Assembly (NCBI GenBank): GCA_036734385.1 | Contig: DAIMYQ010000039.1 | Coordinates: forward strand, 1-13,987 | Direction of reading: 5' to 3' | Source of the DNA: JAAYPI01 sp036734385 | Lineage (GTDB): Bacteria > Bacteroidota > Bacteroidia > Bacteroidales > Paludibacteraceae | DNA: 13,987 bases | In this document: positions 1 to 6,489 of the stretch, in pieces | Layout of the letters: each line of letters starts with the position of its first letter | Position numbering within the stretch: position 1 is the first letter of the stretch | Program-made: the position numbers and the translations under genes | The notes under the pieces: model-generated | The model's database searches: none | What the model saw: the letters and a program-made list of their open reading frames with translations, nothing else | What the model was told of the DNA's origin: nothing

Positions 1-121
1 CGCTGTTTACAAGTGTTTCTGTACTGTCAACGTACGATTTTATTTCTTCCGATATTTGTGCTTGAATATTGATTGAAAATAAAATCAAAAGCACTGTCAT
101 TAGATGTCCCTTGCTTTTCAT
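1..121 (-). CDS. Secreted protein of unknown function, N-terminal fragment
   Basis: This open frame starts with ATG at 119-121 on the minus strand and stays open for 40 codons to the window edge. The first 22 or so residues look like a signal peptide: a basic start (MKSKGH), a hydrophobic core (LMTVLLILFSI) and a likely cleavage site after NIQA, leaving a mature start QISEEIKSYVDS. Export to the periplasm or outer membrane is therefore likely. The start codon lies only 12 nt after the stop of the ABC-F gene, so the two are probably on one transcript. The visible part is too short to name a family. A short chance frame is possible, but the signal-peptide pattern and the spacing argue against that. 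Confidence 0.6.
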   Translation of the reverse strand, partial: MKSKGHLMTVLLILFSINIQAQISEEIKSYVDSTETLVNS

Positions 122-133
122 CTTGTTTGAGAA

Positions 134-1747
134 TTATTTGTATAGTTTTTCTTGTTGTTCTTTTACGTGTTCGTCGTCCAAGTAATCATCATACTCTGTT
201 ACTTTGTCAATGATTCCGTTTGGTGTCAGCTCTATTACACGGTTACATACGGTTTGTATAAATTCGTGGTCATGAGACGACATCAAAAGATTGCCTTTAA
301 AATTCTTTAAGGAGTTGTTAAATGCTTGAATGGATTCCAAATCGAGGTGGTTAGCCGGAGAATCAAGAACCAATGTGTTGGCATTTTTCAGCATCATGCG
401 AGAAATCATGCAACGCATTTTTTCTCCACCTGAAATTACGCTAGCCTTTTTGTAAATTTCTTCACCGGAAAATAACATTCTTCCCAAGTAGCCACGGATG
501 TACGATTCGGTGGTGTCGCTTGAAAATTGTCCGAGCCAATCGACCAAATTCAAGTCCGTATTGAAAAATTCGGAGTTATCCAATGGTAAGTAAGCGGAAG
601 TAATGGTTACTCCCCAGTTAAAAGAGCCGGCATCGGGTTTCAGGTGACCGTTGATAATTTCGAAAAGGGCGGTCATCGCTCTCGGGTCTCTTGACAAAAA
701 GACGATTTTATCCCCTTTCTCTACATTGAAATTAACATCCCTAAAAAGGACTGTTCCGTCTGTCGATTTGGCAAGTCCTTTTACTTCCAAAATCATGTTA
801 CCCGGTTCTCTGTCGGGAGTGAAAATAATTCCCGGATATTTACGTGTCGAAGGCTGTATTTCTTCAATGTTTAGTTTCTCCAACATTTTTCGTCTGCTGG
901 TTGCTTGTTTGGATTTTGCCACGTTGGCACTAAACCTGCGAATAAATTCCTCCAATTCCTTTTTCTTTTCTTCGGCTTTTTTGTTTTGGTTTTGTTGTTG
1001 ACGGAGAGCCAATTGGCTGGACTCATACCAAAACGAATAGTTACCGGCAAATAGCTGTATTTTTCCAAAGTCAATATCTACTGTGTGTGTACTTACAGAG
1101 TCTAAAAAGTGCCTGTCGTGTGAAACTACCAAAACGGTATTTTCATAATTTGCCAAATAGTTTTCTAACCAATTAATGGTGGCTATATCAAGGTCATTGG
1201 TAGGTTCATCAAGTAGTAGGTTGTCCGGGTTTCCAAATAGTGCACGAGCCAATAGAATACGTACTTTTTCTTTGGCACTAATATCTTTCATAAAGACATG
1301 GTGTAAATCTTCTTTAATGCCTAATCCGCTCAAAAGGGAAGCAGCATTGCTTTCGGCATTCCAACCGTCCATTTCGGCAAATTGTTCTTCCAACTCAGAT
1401 GCCCGTATTCCGTCAGCATCCGAAAAATCTTCTTTTAAGTAAATTTCGTCTTTTTCTTTTTGAACATTCCATAATTTTTCGTGTCCCATCATAACGGTAT
1501 CCAAAACCGTATATTCATCAAATTCAAAGTGGTCTTGCTTTAATACGGACAAACGTTCGTTGGTACCAAAACTAATGGTTCCGCGTGTGGGGTCTAAATC
1601 GCCGCTAAGCATACGCAAAAGGGTGGACTTTCCGGCTCCATTTGCCCCAATAATTCCATAACAGTTGCCTGCGGTGAATTTTAGGTTAACATCTTGAAAT
1701 AAAACGCGTTTGCCAAATTGAATGGCAAGATTTGAAACAGTAATCAT
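134..1747 (-). CDS. ABC-F family ATPase, YbiT-like, with a degenerate second ATP site
   Basis: This is a soluble tandem ABC ATPase of the ABC-F family, whose members act on the ribosome rather than as transporters. I place the start at the ATG ending at 1747 (537 residues), because MITVSNLAIQFGKR is the usual ABC-F beginning; the frame is open 35 codons further upstream, but that part looks non-coding. Domain 1 has Walker A GANGAGKST (34-42), Walker B with catalytic glutamate LLLDEPTNDLD (177-187) and the switch histidine (210), but its signature reads SAKEK (157-161). A charged coiled-coil linker, the tRNA-facing part in this family, spans about 245-305. Domain 2 has lost Walker A (SRDPRAMTA, 352-360, lysine replaced by Met358) and has Ser463 for the catalytic glutamate, yet keeps SGGEK (439-443) and His492. 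One composite ATP site thus looks intact and the other dead. Length and motif order match YbiT-type proteins (about 530 residues). Confidence 0.93.
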   Translation of the reverse strand: MITVSNLAIQFGKRVLFQDVNLKFTAGNCYGIIGANGAGKSTLLRMLSGDLDPTRGTISFGTNERLSVLKQDHFEFDEYTVLDTVMMGHEKLWNVQKEKDEIYLKEDFSDADGIRASELEEQFAEMDGWNAESNAASLLSGLGIKEDLHHVFMKDISAKEKVRILLARALFGNPDNLLLDEPTNDLDIATINWLENYLANYENTVLVVSHDRHFLDSVSTHTVDIDFGKIQLFAGNYSFWYESSQLALRQQQNQNKKAEEKKKELEEFIRRFSANVAKSKQATSRRKMLEKLNIEEIQPSTRKYPGIIFTPDREPGNMILEVKGLAKSTDGTVLFRDVNFNVEKGDKIVFLSRDPRAMTALFEIINGHLKPDAGSFNWGVTITSAYLPLDNSEFFNTDLNLVDWLGQFSSDTTESYIRGYLGRMLFSGEEIYKKASVISGGEKMRCMISRMMLKNANTLVLDSPANHLDLESIQAFNNSLKNFKGNLLMSSHDHEFIQTVCNRVIELTPNGIIDKVTEYDDYLDDEHVKEQQEKLYK

Positions 1748-1780
1748 AAATATAACTATTTTTTTTATATGTGTAAAATT

Positions 1781-1808
1781 AAGCTTTCGCTTCGAGGGTG
1801 CAAAGGTA
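1781..1808 (-). promoter_or_regulatory. Possible promoter -7 box and leader hairpin of the ABC-F gene
   Basis: On the minus strand TACCTTTG (1801-1808) matches the Bacteroides -7 consensus TAnnTTTG, 53 nt before the ABC-F start. I find no good -33 TTTG at the expected distance, so the match is only partial. Just downstream, AAGC-GAAA-GCTT (1781-1792) would form a small stem closed by a GNRA tetraloop close to the 5' end of a transcript starting there. The rest of the 156-nt gap to the permease gene (1748-1903) shows no gene and no clear terminator. Confidence 0.35.
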
Positions 1809-1903
1809 ATGATTTTTCCTGAGTAAAAATTTTTTCCCAAGAGGCGAATCATTTATCTTCCCCAATTGTATTCGCTTTGAGACCAAAATAATACGAAAAT
1901 AGC

Positions 1904-2638
1904 TTAGTGAATAGGGTGGTGTTCTACGAAACCAAAGGATGTAATAATGTAATACAAACCGATTCCGATTAATAATACTGCAACTACACGTCTTATCCAT
2001 TTGTCAAAGTTCTGCATGCGGTCGTAAAACTTATTTACATTAGAAAATCCGTATGCTAAAAACCATGCCAAAATTACTACCGGAATACTTGTGCTGATAG
2101 CAAATAAAACAGGCAGAAGGTAACCAATAGGTGATTCTACTGCTACCGGTATAAGAACGCCAAAAAATAAACTGGCTCCGTATGGACAAAAAGCCAATGC
2201 GAGTACCATACCAAGTGCCAACGGACTTAAATTTTGTTTGTTTTTTATTGTAGCAATTCCGTGATCTGTTTTACATTGATTATGAGAATGAAACTTCACA
2301 ATATCCAACATAAAAATACCGATGACAAGGAAAACAAAGCCTATTACTTTTTCGCCATATTCCGAAAATAATGTTTGTATCAGGTGAATATTTTTACCCG
2401 AATTCAAAATGAAAATAAGGACAATTCCCAATAATGTGAAACTGATAATTCTCCCCAATGTGTAGAGAAGTCCGTTGATAAAAACCTTTTTTTTATTTTG
2501 TATATCCTTGCCAATAAAGGCAATAGCCCCAATGTTCATCGCCAAAGGGCAGGGGTTTATAGCCACCAAAAGGCCCAATGCCAAAGCTAGTAAAATAGGA
2601 AATTCGGAAAAGGTATTTAGTAGTTCGGTAAAGCTCAT
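1904..2638 (-). CDS. CcdA/ArsG-like inner-membrane permease
   Basis: This is a polytopic membrane protein of 244 residues with an internal two-fold repeat: each half has a helix carrying a cysteine-proline motif, NPCPLA (28-33) and FCPYGA (150-155). That arrangement belongs to the CcdA/DsbD transmembrane group. The sequence resembles Bacteroidetes proteins commonly annotated as ArsG-family permeases or cytochrome c biogenesis proteins. CcdA-type relatives carry electrons through paired cysteines, while ArsG relatives are linked to efflux of organic arsenicals; the sequence alone does not decide between these roles. The loop between the halves, HSHNQCKTDHG (117-127), and the C-terminal HHPIH are rich in His and Cys and could bind metal. 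I chose the ATG at 2636-2638; an upstream in-frame TTG (2659) is less likely. No thioredoxin or arsenic-resistance gene lies beside it. Confidence 0.75.
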   Translation of the reverse strand: MSFTELLNTFSEFPILLALALGLLVAINPCPLAMNIGAIAFIGKDIQNKKKVFINGLLYTLGRIISFTLLGIVLIFILNSGKNIHLIQTLFSEYGEKVIGFVFLVIGIFMLDIVKFHSHNQCKTDHGIATIKNKQNLSPLALGMVLALAFCPYGASLFFGVLIPVAVESPIGYLLPVLFAISTSIPVVILAWFLAYGFSNVNKFYDRMQNFDKWIRRVVAVLLIGIGLYYIITSFGFVEHHPIH

Positions 2639-2643
2639 AATTT

Positions 2644-2675
2644 TTTGTTTTGAACACAAAAATACAATAACTTTA
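2644..2675 (+). promoter_or_regulatory. Predicted Bacteroides-type promoter of the hydrolase-menA pair
   Basis: TTTG (2644-2647), 20 nt, then TAACTTTA (2668-2675) matches the Bacteroides -33/-7 promoter form at all but the last base. Transcription would start near 2682, about 30 nt before the hydrolase ATG. It shares the 72-nt divergent gap with the permease promoter, so the two polymerase sites would overlap. Confidence 0.45.
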
Positions 2676-2688
2676 CGAACTTTACCAA
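2657..2688 (-). promoter_or_regulatory. Predicted Bacteroides-type promoter of the permease gene
   Basis: On the minus strand TTG (2686-2688), 21 nt, then TATTTTTG (2657-2664) fits the Bacteroides promoter form. It would give a short leader before the permease start at 2638. It overlaps the predicted plus-strand promoter of the hydrolase. Confidence 0.45.
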
Positions 2689-2710
2689 TTAAACCTCAGT
2701 ATTTAAAGTT

Positions 2711-3640
2711 ATGAAGAAAAAAATAGTTTTTTCGGTGTTTTTTGTATTATCGTCCTTCCTTTTTTGCATTTATTCGGAGGTTAACACTTATAAGTTTGCT
2801 CAAAAAGGTTCGCAAGAATTGTATATGGACGTATATTCTCCCAAACAAATGCAACCCAAGAACAAATGTATGATTTATGTTTTTGGCGGAGGTTTTGCTC
2901 ATGGAGAACGCAATAACAAACATGATTCGGCTTTTTGTCAAGCAATGGCGGATCGTGGTTTTGTGTCTATTGCAATAGATTATCGTTTGGGCTTAAAAAA
3001 TGCAAAAAATGTTTCTGCAACTGACACTAAGCCTCTCGAACAAGCTATTTCCTACGCTGTAGAAGATCTGTTTTCCGCTACTCAATACGTAATAGAAAAT
3101 GCTGACAAATTAGGTGTTGATACATCGTTGATTATGATTGCCGGTTCTAGTGCAGGGGCAGTTACCGTATTGCAAGCCGATTATCAGTTGTCAAATCGTA
3201 CTTCATTAGCTAGTATGTTGCCTCCTTCATTTCGCTATGCAGCGGTTGTCTCCTTTTCCGGAGCTGTATTTTCAGTAGAAGGAAAACCTACGTACAAAAG
3301 ACATCCCGATCCAACCTTGTTTTTTCATGGCACTAAAGATGGGGTTGTCCCTTATAACCAAATACGCGTTTTCAAAAAGGGACTGTTTGGTTCCAGTGCT
3401 CTTGCCAAGTTATTTTTGAAAAACGGTTATAATTTTCAAATTTTCCGTTTCGAGAATTATGGGCACGAAATAGCCGTTTTACCCATGATAGGAAATTTGG
3501 ACGATATTAATACGTTTTTCGAACGCTTTGCCTTGGAACAGCTTGATTTGCAAATAGATATATCTTTTAAGAATAAAGATGTAACGGAACCGGCTTTCAA
3601 ACGTACATTGCAAGATATTTACACCAATAAGTCAAAATAA
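2711..3640 (+). CDS. Secreted alpha/beta-hydrolase (carboxylesterase-like)
   Basis: This is a predicted exported serine hydrolase of 309 residues, acting on an unknown ester substrate. Residues 1-22 form a signal peptide (MKKK followed by a hydrophobic run ending near CIYS). The mature protein has an oxyanion-hole glycine motif GGGFAHG (59-65), the nucleophile elbow GSSAG (145-149, Ser147), an acid residue in HGTKDGVVPY (Asp210) and a catalytic histidine in NYGHE (His252). The HGG-type motif next to the first strand places it near the hormone-sensitive-lipase, BD-FAE and carboxylesterase group. No second domain or clear lipobox is seen. It starts 72 bp from the divergent permease gene and is followed after 19 nt by menA, so the two are likely co-transcribed, although I know of no functional link with menaquinone synthesis. 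Confidence 0.85.
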   Translation: MKKKIVFSVFFVLSSFLFCIYSEVNTYKFAQKGSQELYMDVYSPKQMQPKNKCMIYVFGGGFAHGERNNKHDSAFCQAMADRGFVSIAIDYRLGLKNAKNVSATDTKPLEQAISYAVEDLFSATQYVIENADKLGVDTSLIMIAGSSAGAVTVLQADYQLSNRTSLASMLPPSFRYAAVVSFSGAVFSVEGKPTYKRHPDPTLFFHGTKDGVVPYNQIRVFKKGLFGSSALAKLFLKNGYNFQIFRFENYGHEIAVLPMIGNLDDINTFFERFALEQLDLQIDISFKNKDVTEPAFKRTLQDIYTNKSK

Positions 3641-3659
3641 AAAGGGTAGAACTTAGAAA

Positions 3660-4556
3660 ATGAAACGAGTAACATATTATATAGCTGCTTTTCGCTTACG
3701 AACATTGCCCCTCTCCATTTCGGGAATTCTTTTAGGTTCTTTGTTAGCTGCATCAGCAGGCTCTTTTAATTGGCTGACTTTTGTGTTAGCCATATTTACG
3801 ACACTCTCCTTGCAAATTTTGTCAAATATATCCAACGAATTGGGTGATTCTCTTAAAGGAACAGACACGGATGATAGGCAGGGACCTATCTATGGATTAT
3901 TCGCAGGCACCCTTTCTCGTAGAGATTTTTATGCGATGATAACTCTTTTTGTCGTGTTATCTGCCATTTTCGGATTGTGGTTGCTGTATGTTTCCTTTGA
4001 TGTTTTTTTTAGCTTTGATGGAATGTTGATGTTGCTTTTCGGTGGATTGGCAATTGTCGCTGCCTTAACGTATACGCTTGGGAAAAAACCTTATGGGTAC
4101 GTAGGTTTAGGAGATATTTTTGTTTTTATCTTTTTTGGTTTGTTGAGTACTGTCGGTTCTTATTTTTTGATGACAGGAAGAATTGATCGGATGGTGTTTC
4201 TTCCGGCGAGTGCAGCAGGATTTTTAATAACCGGAGTGTTGAATATTAATAATATCCGCGATAGAGAAACCGATGTGAAAACACGTATTACGATTCCGGT
4301 CATGTTGGGAGACAGAAAAGCCAAAATATACCACGATTGTCTGATAATAGGTGCTTTTATTGCGATGTTGATTTTCAATTTTTTTAAAGGAGCTGAAATA
4401 CAAGAATACTTGTTTCTTTTACTTTTGCCTTTGTTCATCAAACATCTCATTCAGGTAAAAAAGCTGTCAGGGAAACCTTTGGACAAACAAATGCCTGTAT
4501 TGGTATTGCTTACTCTTTTCTTCGTGTTGGTTGTATCGGTAGGGTGGTTTTTATGA
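3660..4556 (+). CDS. menA: MenA, 1,4-dihydroxy-2-naphthoate polyprenyltransferase
   Basis: This membrane-bound UbiA-superfamily enzyme attaches the polyprenyl chain to 1,4-dihydroxy-2-naphthoate, giving demethylmenaquinone. It has 298 residues, the usual MenA length, and about eight or nine hydrophobic helices. The first aspartate-rich site is N59-E-L-G-D63-S-L-K-G-T-D69, which would hold the magnesium-bound diphosphate; MenA proteins such as that of E. coli have Asp where Glu60 stands here. The second site is NINNIRDRETD, followed by the MenA-typical TIPVMLGDRKAK. The N-terminal AFRLRTLPLSISGILLG is also characteristic. It follows the hydrolase by 19 nt and ends 4 nt from the stop of ubiE on the other strand, the gene for the next pathway step. 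Confidence 0.93.
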   Translation: MKRVTYYIAAFRLRTLPLSISGILLGSLLAASAGSFNWLTFVLAIFTTLSLQILSNISNELGDSLKGTDTDDRQGPIYGLFAGTLSRRDFYAMITLFVVLSAIFGLWLLYVSFDVFFSFDGMLMLLFGGLAIVAALTYTLGKKPYGYVGLGDIFVFIFFGLLSTVGSYFLMTGRIDRMVFLPASAAGFLITGVLNINNIRDRETDVKTRITIPVMLGDRKAKIYHDCLIIGAFIAMLIFNFFKGAEIQEYLFLLLLPLFIKHLIQVKKLSGKPLDKQMPVLVLLTLFFVLVVSVGWFL

Positions 4557-4560
4557 AATT

Positions 4561-5253
4561 TTACTTTGTAGCGACGTACATACGTGCCAACCCAAAAGTG
4601 AAAGCTTTGTGCTCTACTTTTTGGAATCCGCAAGACGACAATATCGGAATGAACTTGTCGGGTTTCGGAAATTGTAACACAGATTGATACAAATATCGGT
4701 AGGCCGATTTATCGCCTGAAATCCAACCTCCTATTGATGGAAGTATGTGTTTGAAGTAAATGTTATAGAGCGAAAAAATCAACTTGTTTTCAGGGGTGGA
4801 TAATTCTAAAATAACCAATTTTCCTTCAGGCTTTAACACACGATACATTTCTTGTATTCCTACACTTAAATGTTCGAAATTACGTACTCCAAAGGCAACT
4901 GTTACACCATCAAAAGAGTTGGTTTCGAAACTCATTTTTTCGCAGTCTTCGTATTGTAAAAGAATGGTTTTTTCAACATTTTTTTGTATTATTTTTTCCT
5001 TTCCTATTTCCAACATTTTTTCGGAAATGTCAATTCCAACAACTTCTTTTACTCCTGCTTTTGCCAAAGCAATTGCGAAATCACCAGTTCCGCAAGCTAC
5101 GTCTAAAACAAGTTCGTGTGGTCTGCTGAGAATTATTTTTACTGCTTTTTTACGCCAACATTTATCAATATTAAGCGATAAGATATGATTCAGTTTATCG
5201 TAACTGGATGCTATGTTGTTAAATAAATTCTCTACGTAATTTTTCTTTGCCAT
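4561..5253 (-). CDS. ubiE: UbiE/MenG, demethylmenaquinone C-methyltransferase
   Basis: This SAM-dependent methyltransferase methylates demethylmenaquinone to menaquinone, the last step of the pathway. The 230 residues are slightly shorter than the usual 240-250. Features are the family N-terminus FNNIASSYDKLNHILSL (11-27), SAM motif I DVACGTGDF (51-59), the acidic ribose contact in GIDIS (Asp75), the signature FGVRNF (121-126), RVLKPEGKLVILE, and the conserved tail ending LARMYVATK. It is the last gene of a minus-strand operon, 10 nt after the MIP18-family gene, and lies tail to tail with menA. A role in ubiquinone synthesis is unlikely given the menA partner and the Bacteroidota-like setting. 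Confidence 0.95.
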   Translation of the reverse strand: MAKKNYVENLFNNIASSYDKLNHILSLNIDKCWRKKAVKIILSRPHELVLDVACGTGDFAIALAKAGVKEVVGIDISEKMLEIGKEKIIQKNVEKTILLQYEDCEKMSFETNSFDGVTVAFGVRNFEHLSVGIQEMYRVLKPEGKLVILELSTPENKLIFSLYNIYFKHILPSIGGWISGDKSAYRYLYQSVLQFPKPDKFIPILSSCGFQKVEHKAFTFGLARMYVATK

Positions 5254-5263
5254 TTTAAATGAT

Positions 5264-5602
5264 TTATAGAAAGCCCAATTCCAGTTTTGCTTCTTCCGAC
5301 ATCATGGAATTGTCCCACGCAGGGTCGAAAACCAAATTGATGGTAACGGCTTTTACACCTTCTATACTTTCAATTTTCATTTTTACATCTTCCAAAATAA
5401 AATCAGCCATCGGACAGCCGGCAGCCGTCAAGGTCATGTCGATAGTCACTATCTGATCGTCAGAAATATCTATTTTGTAGATTAATCCCAAATCATATAC
5501 ATTAACGGGTATTTCGGGGTCAAAAACAGTTTTCAGTCTTTTTACTATTCTGTTTTCTAAAGCCAGAAAATCTTCAGTCTTTTCGTTTTTTTCGGTACTC
5601 AT
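5264..5602 (-). CDS. MIP18/DUF59 family Fe-S cluster assembly factor (SufT/PaaD-like)
   Basis: This small 112-residue protein of the MIP18 (DUF59) family is related to SufT and PaaD, which help mature Fe-S proteins in the cytoplasm. The signature FDPEIPVNVYDLGLIYKI (27-44) and TAAGCPM with the conserved Cys63 (59-65) are clear, as is the C-terminal FDPAWDNSMMSEEAK. The domain fills nearly the whole protein after a short charged N-terminus. Its ATG overlaps the TGA of the upstream ttcA-like gene (ATGA, 5599-5602), which implies translational coupling, and ubiE follows after 10 nt. Coupling to a tRNA thiolase that needs a [4Fe-4S] cluster suggests, as an inference, that it helps mature that enzyme. 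Confidence 0.9.
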   Translation of the reverse strand: MSTEKNEKTEDFLALENRIVKRLKTVFDPEIPVNVYDLGLIYKIDISDDQIVTIDMTLTAAGCPMADFILEDVKMKIESIEGVKAVTINLVFDPAWDNSMMSEEAKLELGFL

Positions 5603-6363
5603 ATATTTTCTCTTGTTTGTTTAATTTTTGGTAAATAATCTGTTTGAATGTTTGTCATGGAGTTCCATAACGAATATCTTGCTTCGGGATTTATTTCATT
5701 GAGTAAACTCACTATTTTTTTGAACGCTGCACGGTTGGAAACCTTTTCGTAGGGGCAATTTTTAATCTGCTTTTTAAACTTTCGAATTACTCCCAATTCT
5801 GTTATTTCATTTTCGCTGAGAAGACACATCGGTCGTATAATGGACATGTCGAATTTTATCATTTTAAGCAGCGGTGGCATAGTCGAAATAGCTCCCTGAC
5901 AGGTCATATTCATTAACAAAGTTTCCAAAATATCATCTTGGTGATGACCAAGGGCTATTTTATTGCAACCCAGTTTTTTGGCTGTTTCGAACAAAGCTTT
6001 CCGTCTTGTCCAAGAACATAAAAAACAGGGCGTTTTTCGTTTGTCAGTTGAGGAATCGAACGATGTTGTTTCGTGGTAAAAGGGGATGTTAAACGCATCG
6101 CAATAATTTTTTAGATACTGTATATCAGCGTTGTATTGAATATTTTCTACCGAAACATGTACAGCATAAACAGAAAATTTGGGTTTGAATATTTTCATTC
6201 GTTCTCCCAAAAACTCAACTAGAGCCAAAGAATCTTTACCACCGGATAAACCTATCAAAATAGAATCTCCATCTTCAATTAAACCATATTTTTCTATTGT
6301 TTTATCGAATTTTCGGTGGAGAGAAAAAATCTTTTTTTGAATTTCTGTGGGTAATTTCTCCAT
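5599..6363 (-). CDS. ttcA: TtcA-like tRNA 2-thiocytidine synthetase
   Basis: This is an ATP-dependent PP-loop enzyme of the TtcA/TilS superfamily, most like TtcA, which thiolates cytidine 32 of certain tRNAs. The PP-loop SGGKDS is at 40-45, preceded by GDSILIGL. C113-x-x-C116 lies in PCFLCSWTRRKALF and a third cysteine, Cys203, in KNCPYE; in TtcA three such cysteines hold the catalytic [4Fe-4S] cluster. The adenylation motif LGHHQDDILET (138-148) is present. TilS normally lacks this cysteine pattern, which favours TtcA over lysidine synthetase. At 254 residues it is shorter than E. coli TtcA (311), mainly at the ends. It is first in a three-gene operon and overlaps the next gene by 4 nt. A sulfur transferase for another tRNA position cannot be excluded. 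Confidence 0.85.
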   Translation of the reverse strand: MEKLPTEIQKKIFSLHRKFDKTIEKYGLIEDGDSILIGLSGGKDSLALVEFLGERMKIFKPKFSVYAVHVSVENIQYNADIQYLKNYCDAFNIPFYHETTSFDSSTDKRKTPCFLCSWTRRKALFETAKKLGCNKIALGHHQDDILETLLMNMTCQGAISTMPPLLKMIKFDMSIIRPMCLLSENEITELGVIRKFKKQIKNCPYEKVSNRAAFKKIVSLLNEINPEARYSLWNSMTNIQTDYLPKIKQTRENI

Positions 6364-6383
6364 ATAAATGCACGTTTTCGAAA

Positions 6384-6413
6384 CAAAAGTACTTCTTTTC
6401 TAAAAATTTACAA
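6384..6413 (-). promoter_or_regulatory. Predicted Bacteroides-type promoter of the ttcA operon
   Basis: On the minus strand TTG (6411-6413), exactly 19 nt, then TACTTTTG (6384-6391) is a full match to the Bacteroides -33/-7 pattern, about 20 nt before the ttcA start. It is the best promoter match in the window. Confidence 0.55.
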
Positions 6414-6431
6414 GCCATAAAATTCATTATG

Positions 6432-6463
6432 TTGCTGAAAACTTGTAATTTCGCTGAGTTTTG
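6432..6463 (+). promoter_or_regulatory. Possible promoter of mutA-mutB
   Basis: TTG (6432-6434), 21 nt, then GAGTTTTG (6456-6463) resembles the Bacteroides promoter with one mismatch in the -7 box. It ends 26 nt before the mutA ATG, so a transcript would have a leader of about 20 nt. The 126-bp divergent gap holds no other visible element, and it has no room for a cobalamin riboswitch. Confidence 0.35.
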
Positions 6464-6489
6464 AAAAATCATTCTTTAATTTATATTTT

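Noticed and set aside
1748..1852. 35-codon N-terminal extension of the ABC-F frame
   Set aside because: The family starts at MITVSNLAIQFGKR. The extension has no family similarity, covers the predicted promoter and leader hairpin, and is low in coding character.
2639..2659. TTG start 7 codons upstream for the permease
   Set aside because: The ATG at 2638 matches the family start, and the TTG overlaps the predicted -7 box.
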